Notes: generated by a model from the letters alone, not told the origin. Positions 1 through 7,388 are shown, counted from the stretch's first letter. The stretch: 8,641 nt of DNA from Hyphomicrobiales bacterium (GCA_028290125.1 JAQGKM010000094.1:1-8641), one strand, 5' to 3'. A program made the numbers and translations.

Positions 1-1515
1 CACGGCTTCATAGGCGATGGGCGCCTTCATGAAGCCGTAGGCCGAACCGACGCCCGCCGCCTTTGGGATCACCACCGTGGCGATGCCGAGCTTTTCGTCG
101 ATGCGCGCCGAGTGCAGGGGGCCTGCGCCGCCGGTGGCGATCAGCACGCGGCTCTCCAGTTCCTCGCCGGCGTCGGCCGCATGGACGCGGGTCGCGTTGG
201 CCATGTTCTCGTCGACGATCTCGCAGACGCCCGCCGCCGCATCGGCCCAGGACAGGCCGGCGGGCGCGCCGACATGCTCTTCCGCGGCGCGCCGGGCGTT
301 CTCCACGTCGAGATGGATCGAGCCCGCGGCGAAGGCCGCCGGATCGAGTTTGCCGAGCAGCAGGTCGGAATCCGTGACGGTCGGGCGCGTGCCGCCGCGG
401 CCATAGCAGGCAGGGCCGGGCACCGAGCCGGCGCTTTCCGGCCCCACCGCGACGCGGCCCAGTTCATCGACATGGGCGATCGAGCCGCCGCCGGCGCCGA
501 TCTCGATCATCTCGATGACCGGGATGCGCAGCGGCAATCCGCTGCCCGCAAGAAAACGGTAGGCGCGCGCCACCTCCATCGAACGCGCGTGGCGCGGTTC
601 GTAATCGGTGAGCAGGATGATCTTCGCAGTCGTCCCGCCCATGTCGAGCGCGACCGAGCGCGCGGCGCCGATCTCTTTCGCCACGTCGCGCGCCAGAATG
701 GCGCCGCCGGCGGGGCCGGATTCGACGAGCCGGATGGGCAGCCGCCGCGCGGTCTCGACCGAGGTCAGCGATCCCGACGACATGATCATCAACAGCGGCG
801 CGCCGACGCCGAGCGCCTTCAACGCGTCCGACAATTTGCCGAGATAGGTCGACATCAGCGGCTGCACATAGGCGTTGGCGGTGGTCGTCGATGTGCGCTC
901 GTATTCGCGGATCTCCGGGCAAACTTCATGTGACAAGCAGACGAAGATCTCCGGGCATTCTTCGCTGAGGATCTCGCGCACGCGCTTCTCGTGCGCGCCA
1001 TTGCGATAGGCGTGGATGAAGCAGACGGCGACGGATTCGATTTTCTCCGCCTGAAGCGAACGCGCCAGCGCGCGGACATTCTGTTCGTCGAGCGTCAGCA
1101 GCACGCTGCCGTCGGCCGCCATGCGCTCGGTCGCCTCGAAGCGCCAGGGCCGCGAGACGAGCGGCTCGGGGCGTTCGAGTTCGAGATCGTATTGGTCGAA
1201 GCGGTGGCCGAAGGCGAATTCGAGCGTGTCGCGAAAACCGCGCGTGGTGATCAGTGCAGTGCGCGCGCCACGCCGCTCGATGATCGCGTTGGTGGCGAGC
1301 GTCGTGCCGTGAATGACGAGATCGAGCTGCGAGGCCGCGACGTTGGCTTTTTCGAGCACCATCTTCACGCCGTCGATGACGCCCTGTTCGGGACGCCCGG
1401 GCGTGGTCAGCACCTTGCCGGATTCGAAGCCGTCCGGCGTTTCGAGAACGATGTCGGTGAAGGTGCCGCCAATGTCGACTGCGAGGCGGTATCCGGTTTC
1501 TTTTCTTGTTGTCAT
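1..1515 (-). CDS. hyuA: Hydantoinase/oxoprolinase family protein, A subunit (partial, C-terminus outside window)
   Basis: This is the N-terminal 505 residues of an ATP-dependent cyclic-amide hydrolase subunit (N-methylhydantoinase A / 5-oxoprolinase / acetone carboxylase beta family, usually about 680-700 residues). The reading frame is open to base 1, so the C-terminus is missing. Visible family motifs are the phosphate-binding loop DIGGTFTD (residues 14-21), HGTTLATNAIIERRG (69-83), SHEVCPEIREYERTSTT (195-211), ESGPAGG (265-271), DMGGTTAKI (291-299), GAGGGSI (340-346) and GGAGPLH (462-468). The ATG at 1515 is chosen because DIGGTFTD then starts near residue 14, as is normal. GGAGG lies about 13 bases upstream, inside the last codons of the preceding gene. 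The stop of the upstream Bug gene is only 7 bases away, so the two are surely co-transcribed and perhaps translationally coupled. Members normally work with a HyuB partner, expected just beyond the left edge. The substrate (hydantoin, oxoproline or another lactam) cannot be read from the sequence. Confidence 0.95.
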   Translation of the reverse strand, partial: MTTRKETGYRLAVDIGGTFTDIVLETPDGFESGKVLTTPGRPEQGVIDGVKMVLEKANVAASQLDLVIHGTTLATNAIIERRGARTALITTRGFRDTLEFAFGHRFDQYDLELERPEPLVSRPWRFEATERMAADGSVLLTLDEQNVRALARSLQAEKIESVAVCFIHAYRNGAHEKRVREILSEECPEIFVCLSHEVCPEIREYERTSTTTANAYVQPLMSTYLGKLSDALKALGVGAPLLMIMSSGSLTSVETARRLPIRLVESGPAGGAILARDVAKEIGAARSVALDMGGTTAKIILLTDYEPRHARSMEVARAYRFLAGSGLPLRIPVIEMIEIGAGGGSIAHVDELGRVAVGPESAGSVPGPACYGRGGTRPTVTDSDLLLGKLDPAAFAAGSIHLDVENARRAAEEHVGAPAGLSWADAAAGVCEIVDENMANATRVHAADAGEELESRVLIATGGAGPLHSARIDEKLGIATVVIPKAAGVGSAYGFMKAPIAYEAV

Positions 1516-1522
1516 CGGACTT

Positions 1523-2548
1523 TTACTTTCCTCCGGAATTCAGAGCCTGGCGGACACGCTCGACGACATCGGGCGGCGTCGCCATCGCCTTGTCGACAAG
1601 CTCCGCGACGCGTTCGCCCGAGATGGCGTCGACGTCGATCTGCACGCGGGCGGCATCGGCCAGATAGGCGAGGTCCTTCATGGTCGCATCGAACGCGCGC
1701 CGCATCAGCGCGACGCGGTCGGCCGGCACGCCCGGCGGCAGGAAGAACGGGCGCCCGTATTCGAGACGGCCCACCATCAGCGCCATCGCCTGCCGGTCGG
1801 CATCGGTCTTCGTGGCGTCGAAGATCGTCGGCACATTCTGCAAGTCGGCGTGACGCTCGAAATTGAACTGCACGATGGGAATGACCTTCCCGTCCTTGAT
1901 CCAGTCGGCGTTGAGCGTCTTGAGGCTGAGCCAGGCGTTCGAGCCCATTCCCTGCACCTCGCCGCGCTCCATCGCGAGATGGATGTCGGTCGTGCCCTTG
2001 TAGCCGGAGATGAGCTTGTATCTGAGGCCGAGCAGTTTCGCCGCCACGATGGGATATTCGAACTGCGTCGTGCCGGGCGTCGTCGCCCCCACCACGATTT
2101 CGGTCTTCATCAGGTCGGCGAGCGATTTCACCGGCGCGGTGTGCCAGACATAGGTGATCTGCGTGTCGCGGTTGGTGCTGCCGAGCCAGTTGAACTTGCG
2201 CGGATCGAACTGCGTCACTTCGGGCGTGAACAGCGCCGATGTCGGCATGCCGTTGATCGCCGCGCCGATGACGCTGCCGTCCTTCGGCGCGGTGTTGTAG
2301 AGCCCGTTCGCCATCGCGACGCTGCCGGCGCCGGTCTGGTTCTGCACGATGATGTTGGGCAGGCCAGGCAGGTGCGCGGCGTAGTGGCGCGCGAAGAGTC
2401 GCGCATTGACGTCATAGCCGGATCCGGCCGCCGAGCCGACGACAAGCCGCATCTGCCTGTCGTGAAAGAACGCCGCGTCGTCGGCCGCGACCGCCGCCAG
2501 CGGCCACAGGATCGGCGTGAGTGCGAGAGCTCTGATGAAATGCCCCAT
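1523..2548 (-). CDS. Bug/TctC-type periplasmic solute-binding protein (paralogue 1)
   Basis: 341-residue exported binding protein of the tripartite tricarboxylate transporter receptor (Bug) family, which usually captures carboxylates in the periplasm. The start at 2548 is preferred over the upstream ATG at 2599 because GGAGGA lies 4 bases before it and a signal peptide follows at once (MGHFIRALALTPILWPLAAVA, cleavage near residue 21-22). Ligand-loop regions are GSAAGSGYDVNAR (38-50) and VVGATTPGT (152-160). The C-terminal half carries VWHTAPVKSLADL, SGYKGTTDIHLAMERGEVQG and DGKVIPIVQF, all shared with the plus-strand protein at 3480-4523. It therefore belongs to the same divergent subfamily, not the classical NRPGAG type. 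It lies 54 bases after the isomerase-like gene and 7 bases before hyuA, which suggests it captures the substrate or product of those enzymes. Ligand is unknown, and no TctA/TctB is visible. Confidence 0.93.
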   Translation of the reverse strand: MGHFIRALALTPILWPLAAVAADDAAFFHDRQMRLVVGSAAGSGYDVNARLFARHYAAHLPGLPNIIVQNQTGAGSVAMANGLYNTAPKDGSVIGAAINGMPTSALFTPEVTQFDPRKFNWLGSTNRDTQITYVWHTAPVKSLADLMKTEIVVGATTPGTTQFEYPIVAAKLLGLRYKLISGYKGTTDIHLAMERGEVQGMGSNAWLSLKTLNADWIKDGKVIPIVQFNFERHADLQNVPTIFDATKTDADRQAMALMVGRLEYGRPFFLPPGVPADRVALMRRAFDATMKDLAYLADAARVQIDVDAISGERVAELVDKAMATPPDVVERVRQALNSGGK

Positions 2549-2602
2549 TGTCTCCTCCAGGCGCGGGCTCTTTTGGCCCGTCATCGTCAACGTTAGCACA
2601 GG

Positions 2603-3310
2603 TCAGGCGAGCGTCTCGAACACGCGGCCGGGCGGCCTCTGCTCGCCGCGCCAGCCGATCAGGCGGAGCGCCTCGAAGATCACCGCCTGATTGCTGGTGA
2701 TCATCGGCACGCCAAGGGCGCCCTCGACCTCGTCGACGATCTTGATGCCCTGCACGTTGGCGCAGGAGAGAAAGACCGCATCGGCCTGCGCGTCGCGCGT
2801 CTCCAGCATGCGCTCCAGCCAGACTTGCGGCGGCGTCGCGCAATAGGCGTCGCTGCCGGCCAGCGCCCAGCCTTTCGAGAACGGGACGGTGAAGCCCTGA
2901 TGTTCGAGAAAATGCGCCTCGTGATCGGTGACCTTCTGGTCGTAGGGCGTGACGAGGGCGACGGAGGTGGCGTGCAGCGCGCGCAGCGCCTGCGTGATGG
3001 CGGTCGAGGTGGTGAGCGCCTGCGGCGCGCCCGCGCGGCTCAGCGCCGCGAGCAGGCGCTCTTCGCCGCCGGACCCTTCCGACATGGAATTGGCGGTGCA
3101 GTGGAAGGCGATGGCGTCGCATTTGGCGTCGGCGAGCGCCGCGCAGGCGGCTTCCACTTCGGGCAGGAGTTCGTCCAGCGACTTGCGGTTGCCGCCCGTC
3201 ATGCGCAGGCGGGTGACATGGGGCACGACGTCTTTCGGGAAGAAGCCGACCATTTCCTGTTCAACCATGCGGTTCGATGACGGAATGATCAGGCCGACGC
3301 GCCACACCAT
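2603..3310 (-). CDS. Maleate isomerase / arylmalonate decarboxylase family (Asp/Glu racemase fold) protein
   Basis: 235-residue cytoplasmic enzyme, normal length for the maleate cis-trans isomerase / arylmalonate decarboxylase family. Seen directly: an N-terminal VGLIIPSSNRMVEQE segment (residues 5-19, Asn13), Cys71 in AFHCTANSMSEG (68-79), Tyr123 in VTPYDQK (120-126), Cys183 in VFLSCANVQG (179-188), and the C-terminal PMITSNQAVIFEALRLIG (202-219). From family knowledge, maleate isomerases and Asp/Glu racemases use two opposed cysteines, whereas arylmalonate decarboxylase keeps only the second. Both are present here, which favours isomerase or racemase chemistry. The ATG at 3310 is chosen because GGGGAGAAAG precedes it. 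The frame stays open upstream to 3520, but that extension would cross the divergent promoter region, lacks family sequence and overlaps the opposite gene's start. It is the first gene of the operon with the Bug protein and hyuA. A role as a hydantoin-racemase-like partner of HyuA is possible but unproven. Confidence 0.88.
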   Translation of the reverse strand: MVWRVGLIIPSSNRMVEQEMVGFFPKDVVPHVTRLRMTGGNRKSLDELLPEVEAACAALADAKCDAIAFHCTANSMSEGSGGEERLLAALSRAGAPQALTTSTAITQALRALHATSVALVTPYDQKVTDHEAHFLEHQGFTVPFSKGWALAGSDAYCATPPQVWLERMLETRDAQADAVFLSCANVQGIKIVDEVEGALGVPMITSNQAVIFEALRLIGWRGEQRPPGRVFETLA

Positions 3311-3360
3311 GGCTTTCTCCCCGTTTCTTGTTTTTGCCGTCTCTTCTTTTGTCTTGCGGA

Positions 3361-3389
3361 AGTCTAGGCCGCGCCGTGCCCTGCTGCAA
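3361..3389 (-). promoter_or_regulatory. Candidate promoter of the isomerase-Bug-hyuA operon
   Basis: Read on the minus strand: TTGCAG (3389-3384), a 17-base spacer, then TAGACT (3366-3361), which matches TATAAT at four of six positions. Transcription would start near 3354, leaving a leader of about 45 bases before the ATG at 3310. The extended -10 CCTAGACT resembles the alphaproteobacterial housekeeping -10 described for Caulobacter (GCTANAWC). The stretch 3311-3360 is unusually A/T- and pyrimidine-rich for this window, as expected for a leader. Confidence 0.45.
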
Positions 3390-3405
3390 CATGGCCGTGA
3401 CCGCG

Positions 3406-3435
3406 TTGACGGCGCGCACCGGCGCGGACTAGCCT
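3406..3435 (+). promoter_or_regulatory. Candidate promoter of the divergent Bug gene
   Basis: TTGACG (3406-3411) matches the -35 consensus at five of six positions. It is followed by an 18-base spacer and TAGCCT (3430-3435), a weak -10 within ACTAGCC. Transcription would start near 3442, about 38 bases before the ATG at 3480. The element lies 17 bases from the oppositely directed candidate's -35, so the two promoters are back to back and a single bound regulator could affect both. Confidence 0.4.
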
Positions 3436-3444
3436 CTGCTCGGA

Positions 3445-3463
3445 GCGCCCGCCACAAGGGCGC
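3445..3463 (+). other. Leader hairpin before second Bug gene
   Basis: GCGCCC (3445-3450) and GGGCGC (3458-3463) form a 6-base-pair, all-G/C stem with a 7-base loop. It ends 5 bases before the ribosome-binding site GGGAGG (3469-3474). If transcribed it would sit at the very 5' end of the mRNA. Such short GC stems are common by chance in this base composition, so a role is uncertain. Confidence 0.3.
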
Positions 3464-3479
3464 CCGGTGGGAGGACGGC

Positions 3480-4523
3480 ATGAAAAGGGCTCTGGCTCTG
3501 GCAGGCGTTGCATGCGCCATTCTCGCGAGCGGCGCCGGGCGCGCGCTGGCCGATCCGATTGCAGATTTCTACGCGGGCAAGACGATCACCCACATTGTTG
3601 GCGCAGGCGCGGGCGGCGCCTACGATCTCGTGTCGCGCGCGGTCGTCGCCCATATGGGCAAATACATTCCCGGCAAGCCGAGCTTCGTCGTGTCGAACAT
3701 GGCGGGCGCGTCGAGCCTGACGATGATGAACTACCTGACCAACGCCGGGAAGAAGGACGGCACGATGATGGGGATGACGAACCCCAACATCGCGCTCGAA
3801 GGCCCGCTCAAGATGTTGTCCAAGGGCGGCGGCAAGACGCTGTTCGACGTCACGAAACTGCAATGGATCGGCTCGCCGCTGCAGCAACCGCACGTGCTGT
3901 GGGTCTGGCACACTGCGCCGGCGAAGACGTTCGACGACCTCAAGACCAACAAGGTCATCCTCGGATCGACGGCGGTGGGCGGCGACAATTATACGCTGCC
4001 GCTCATTCTCTCGCGGCTGATGGCCGCCAAGTTCGACATCGTCACCGGCTACGAGGGGCAGAACGACGTCTTCATCGCCGCCGAGCGCGGCGAGATCCAG
4101 GGCAACAGCGCCATCCTTCCCAATCTCACCTCGGCGCGGCCTGACTGGTTTCGCGACGGCAAGGTGCGGGTGCTCGTGCAGTTCGGGCTGACGCGCATGC
4201 GGCAATTGCCCGACGTGCCAACCGCCATCGAGCTCGCCGTCCGCCCGCAGGACAAGGACATGCTGCGGTTTTATGCCCGCAAATTCAGCATGGCCTATCC
4301 GTTCGTGATGGCGCAGGACGTGCCGCCCGCGCGCGCGGACGCCATGCGCGCGGCCTTCGAGGCGACCATGAAGGACCCGGGCTTCCTGAAGGAGGCGCAG
4401 CGCATGGGGCTGGACGTCGAACCGTTCAGCGGCGCCGAGATGGCGCAACTCATTACGGACATGAACAACAGCCCGAAAGAGATCGTCGACGCGGTGGCGG
4501 ATTTCATCCAGATGCCGAAATAA
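3480..4523 (+). CDS. Bug/TctC-type periplasmic solute-binding protein (paralogue 2)
   Basis: 347-residue exported binding protein of the tripartite tricarboxylate receptor (Bug) family. The ATG at 3480 has GGGAGG 5 bases upstream and opens a clear signal peptide, with cleavage after RALA near residue 24. The mature part begins DPIADFYAGKTITHIVGAGAGGAYDLVSR, giving the first ligand loop at 41-53; the second is ILGSTAVGGDN (160-170). The segment VWHTAPAKTFDDL, the GYEGQNDVFIAAERGEIQG block and the DGKVRVLVQFG block align with the minus-strand Bug protein at 1523-2548. The pair are paralogues of one unusual subfamily that lacks the classical NRPGAG motif. The gene is divergent from the isomerase operon and stands alone, followed by 137 bases before the ABC genes. 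It may bind a related ligand to its paralogue. With no TctA/TctB nearby it may borrow membrane subunits from elsewhere or act in sensing. Confidence 0.93.
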   Translation: MKRALALAGVACAILASGAGRALADPIADFYAGKTITHIVGAGAGGAYDLVSRAVVAHMGKYIPGKPSFVVSNMAGASSLTMMNYLTNAGKKDGTMMGMTNPNIALEGPLKMLSKGGGKTLFDVTKLQWIGSPLQQPHVLWVWHTAPAKTFDDLKTNKVILGSTAVGGDNYTLPLILSRLMAAKFDIVTGYEGQNDVFIAAERGEIQGNSAILPNLTSARPDWFRDGKVRVLVQFGLTRMRQLPDVPTAIELAVRPQDKDMLRFYARKFSMAYPFVMAQDVPPARADAMRAAFEATMKDPGFLKEAQRMGLDVEPFSGAEMAQLITDMNNSPKEIVDAVADFIQMPK

Positions 4524-4556
4524 GGACACCTAAGCCGGCGTGGACTGAACGAAGCG

Positions 4557-4581
4557 GCTGCAGGGTCGTTGACCGTGCAGC
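4557..4581. promoter_or_regulatory. 25-base dyad overlapping a -35 element (operator or stem-loop)
   Basis: Arms GCTGCA (4557-4562) and TGCAGC (4576-4581) pair perfectly. Inside them GGTC (4564-4567) and GACC (4571-4574) pair around a 3-base centre, with one G/G mismatch between the two blocks. That gives ten paired positions in 25 bases. The right half contains TTGACC, the candidate -35 of the ABC operon, so binding of a dimeric regulator here would block or tune that promoter. As RNA it could instead be the 3' end structure of the preceding Bug transcript, but no T-tract follows. Confidence 0.45.
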
Positions 4582-4596
4582 GCGGACTGATAAAAG
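4569..4596 (+). promoter_or_regulatory. Candidate promoter of the ABC transporter operon
   Basis: TTGACC (4569-4574) matches the -35 consensus at five of six positions. A 16-base spacer leads to TAAAAG (4591-4596), which matches TATAAT at four of six. The predicted start near 4603 gives a leader of about 58 bases before the ATG at 4661. This is the most consensus-like promoter candidate in the window. Confidence 0.45.
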
Positions 4597-4609
4597 TCGC
4601 GCCCCGGTG

Positions 4610-4640
4610 CGGAGCCCTTCGTGGCTCCGTTTCCGTTTCT
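4610..4640 (+). terminator. Hairpin with T-rich tail in ABC operon leader (terminator or attenuator candidate)
   Basis: CGGAGCC (4610-4616) and GGCTCCG (4623-4629) form a perfect 7-base-pair stem with loop cttcgt, followed by tttccgtttct (4630-4640). The shape is that of an intrinsic terminator, though the T run is broken by CCG. It lies 87 bases after the Bug stop but downstream of the candidate ABC promoter. It could terminate Bug read-through or be a structured 5' leader of the ABC mRNA. Confidence 0.4.
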
Positions 4641-4660
4641 CACGCAGGACACGACCCGGC

Positions 4661-5583
<923 letters not shown>

Positions 5584-5587
<4 letters not shown>

Positions 5588-6345
5588 ACCTGCACGCGAT
5601 CCGCGCCATCTACCTGTTCGAGATGGCCCGCACCTGGCGCACGCTGCTGCAGAGCATCGTCTCGCCGGTCATTTCGACGGCGCTGTATTTCGTCGTGTTC
5701 GGCTCGGCGATCGGCTCGCGCATCAGCGAGGTCGACGGCATCAGCTATGGCGCCTTCATCGTGCCGGGGCTGATCATGCTGTCGCTGCTGACGCAAAGCG
5801 TCGCGAACGCATCGTTCGGCATCTACTTCCCGAAATTCACCGGCACGATCTACGAACTGCTGTCGGCGCCGATTTCGTTTTACGAGATCGTCATCGCGTA
5901 TGTCGGCGCTGCGGCCACAAAGTCGATCATCCTCGGGCTGATCATCCTGGCGACTGCCGGCCTGTTCGTGCCGCTGCATGTCGAGCATCCGGTGTGGATG
6001 CTGCTGTTTCTCGTGCTCACGTCCGTCACCTTCAGCATGCTTGGGTTCATCATCGGCATCTGGGCGGACGGGTTCGAAAAACTGCAGGTCGTGCCGCTGC
6101 TCGTCATCACGCCACTGACGTTCCTGGGCGGCAGTTTTTATTCCATCCACATGCTGCCGCCGGTCTGGCAGACGGTGACGTTGTTCAATCCGGTCGTCTA
6201 TCTCGTCAGCGGCTTCCGCTGGAGCTTTTACGGGCAGGCCGACGTCTCCGTCGTGACGAGCCTCGTCATGGCGGTGGTGTTCCTCACCATCTGCATGCTG
6301 GTGATCCGCTGGATGTTCCTGACCGGCTACAAACTGAAGAACTGA
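5584..6345 (+). CDS. yadH: ABC-2 type transporter permease, YadH-like
   Basis: 253-residue integral membrane protein with about six hydrophobic helices, roughly at residues 24-44, 55-75, 100-128, 136-159, 166-184 and 222-244. Motifs typical of this ABC-2 branch (YadH, related to NodJ/DrrB permeases) are the GAFIVPGLIML segment (56-66), the ELLSAPIS coupling region (91-98), LTFLGGSFYSIHMLPP (178-193) and FNPVVYLVSGFRWSFYG (201-217). The ATG shares bases with the TGA of the ATPase gene (4-base overlap), so translation is very likely coupled and the two proteins act as one transporter, presumably as a dimer of each. The substrate is unknown. A classical Bug gene follows 77 bases downstream on the same strand, but with its own promoter candidate, so a link between the exporter and that binding protein is uncertain. 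Confidence 0.93.
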
Positions 6346-6346
6346 G

Positions 6347-6385
6347 GCAAGCCTTGCGGCGGCCGCGGCCTGTAACTAGGCTTGC
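6347..6385. repeat. 8-base inverted repeat enclosing a GC palindrome
   Basis: GCAAGCCT (6347-6354) and AGGCTTGC (6378-6385) are perfect inverted copies around a 23-base centre that itself holds the palindrome GGCCGCGGCC (6361-6370). It begins 2 bases after the permease stop and frames the candidate promoter of the next gene. It could be a regulator site, or a large stem-loop closing the ABC transcript. No T-tract follows. Confidence 0.4.
6354..6382 (+). promoter_or_regulatory. Candidate promoter of the third Bug gene
   Basis: TTGCGG (6354-6359), an exact 17-base spacer, then TAGGCT (6377-6382). Only part of each hexamer matches consensus, but the layout repeats that seen before the isomerase operon (TTGCAG-17-TAGACT). 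The start would fall near 6389, about 34 bases before the ATG at 6423. Confidence 0.35.
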
Positions 6386-6422
6386 GGCCAAGCGCTGATG
6401 CGCACACGCCGGGGGAACAATC

Positions 6423-7388
6423 ATGAAGCGCCTGATCGCCGGCCTTGGCCTGCTGACCGCCCTTGCCGTCTTGCCCGCTTCCGCGCAGGAATGGCCAGCC
6501 CGCCAACCCATCAAGGTAATCGTCACCCTGTCGCCGGGCAGCGCGACCGACGTGCTGGCGCGTATCGCCTTCGAACAGGTCAGCAAGCAGATCGGCCAGG
6601 CGATCGTCATCGAAAATCGCCCCGGCGCAGGCCAGCGCATCGGCACCACGGCGGCGGCGCGCGCGGACGCCGACGGCTACACGCTGCTCGTCAACTCGTC
6701 GACGCACACGCTGTTCTCGGCGATGTTCGCCAACCTCAATTTCGACGTGACGCGCGACTTCGTTGCGCTGGCGCCGCTCGCCAGCATTCCCACCGTCATG
6801 GTGACGCCGCCGTCGCGCGGCTGGCCGACGCTCGCCGCTTTCGTCGCGCAGGCGAAAGCGAAGCCCGGCGCAATCAATTACGGCTCCGGCGGCATCGGCA
6901 ATTCCACACATCTGGCGGCCGAGCGGGTGCGCATGGCTGCGGGTTTCGAGGGCGCGCATGTGCCCTTCGCGGGCGCGCCGGAGGCGATCAACGAGGTTGT
7001 GGCCGGTCGCGTCGACTTTTACTTTTCGCCTGTGCCGCCAGCCCTCTCGTTGATCCGCGAGGGCCAGCTGAAGCCGCTCGCGGTCACGAGTGCGCGCCGC
7101 TCGTCCGTGTTGCCCGACGTGCCGACGACGGTGGAGGCCGGGTTTCCGAATTCCGGTTACGAATTCTGGGTCGGCGCCTTCGCTCCGGCCAAAACGCCGC
7201 GTCCGATCGTCGACCGGCTCGCCAGGGAGCTGAGCGCGGCGTTGCTGGTGCCGGCGGTGCGGGAGAAATACGCGGCGCTCGGCGCCGATCCCATGCCGAT
7301 GGGCGCGCAGGAGTTCGACGATTACGTTCGCAAGGAGATCGAGCTGAATGTCGCCATCGTGCGAGCGGTAGGCATCAAGCCGGAGTGA
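6423..7388 (+). CDS. Bug/TctC-type periplasmic solute-binding protein, classical subfamily
   Basis: 321-residue exported carboxylate-type binding protein, the usual length for the Bug family. The ATG at 6423 has GGGGGA 6 bases upstream and opens a signal peptide, with cleavage after PASA near residue 21. Classical family motifs follow: IKVIVTLSPGSATDVLAR (30-47, first ligand loop), IVIENRPGAG (61-70), a DGYTLLV block (84-90), NYGSGGIGNSTHLAAE (second ligand loop), and LPDVPTTVEAGFP. These make it much closer to the textbook Bug proteins than the other two in this window. It lies 77 bases after the YadGH-like permease gene on the same strand. No TctA/TctB is present, so it is an orphan receptor here, as is common in bacteria with large Bug repertoires. 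Ligand unknown. Confidence 0.95.
   Translation: MKRLIAGLGLLTALAVLPASAQEWPARQPIKVIVTLSPGSATDVLARIAFEQVSKQIGQAIVIENRPGAGQRIGTTAAARADADGYTLLVNSSTHTLFSAMFANLNFDVTRDFVALAPLASIPTVMVTPPSRGWPTLAAFVAQAKAKPGAINYGSGGIGNSTHLAAERVRMAAGFEGAHVPFAGAPEAINEVVAGRVDFYFSPVPPALSLIREGQLKPLAVTSARRSSVLPDVPTTVEAGFPNSGYEFWVGAFAPAKTPRPIVDRLARELSAALLVPAVREKYAALGADPMPMGAQEFDDYVRKEIELNVAIVRAVGIKPE

Noticed and set aside
112..933. Long plus-strand open frame opposite hyuA (273 codons), and similar ones at 991-1866 and 1313-2596
   Set aside because: They are antisense to clear hyuA and Bug coding sequence, have low-complexity Arg/Ala/Gly/His-rich translations without family motifs, and lack ribosome-binding sites. High GC content produces such shadows.
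910..957. 12-base direct repeat GATCTCCGGGCA (910-921 and 946-957) inside hyuA
   Set aside because: It encodes two nearby CPEI segments, the second of which belongs to the normal SHEVxPEIREYER motif. There is no further repetition, so chance codon similarity is the simplest reading.
2549..2602. Possible separate promoter or terminator in the 54-base gap between the isomerase-like and Bug genes
   Set aside because: Only a 4-base-pair stem and a TTGACG without a -10 partner at proper spacing are present. Co-transcription is simpler.
3311..3520. 70-residue N-terminal extension of the isomerase-like protein
   Set aside because: It would cross the promoter region and the start of the divergent gene, and it contains no family sequence. 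The ATG at 3310 has a good ribosome-binding site and gives a normal-length enzyme.
3429..4529. 366-codon minus-strand frame opposite the second Bug gene
   Set aside because: The translation is His/Arg/Asp-rich with no recognisable domain, and the opposite strand holds an unambiguous Bug protein with signal peptide and ribosome-binding site.
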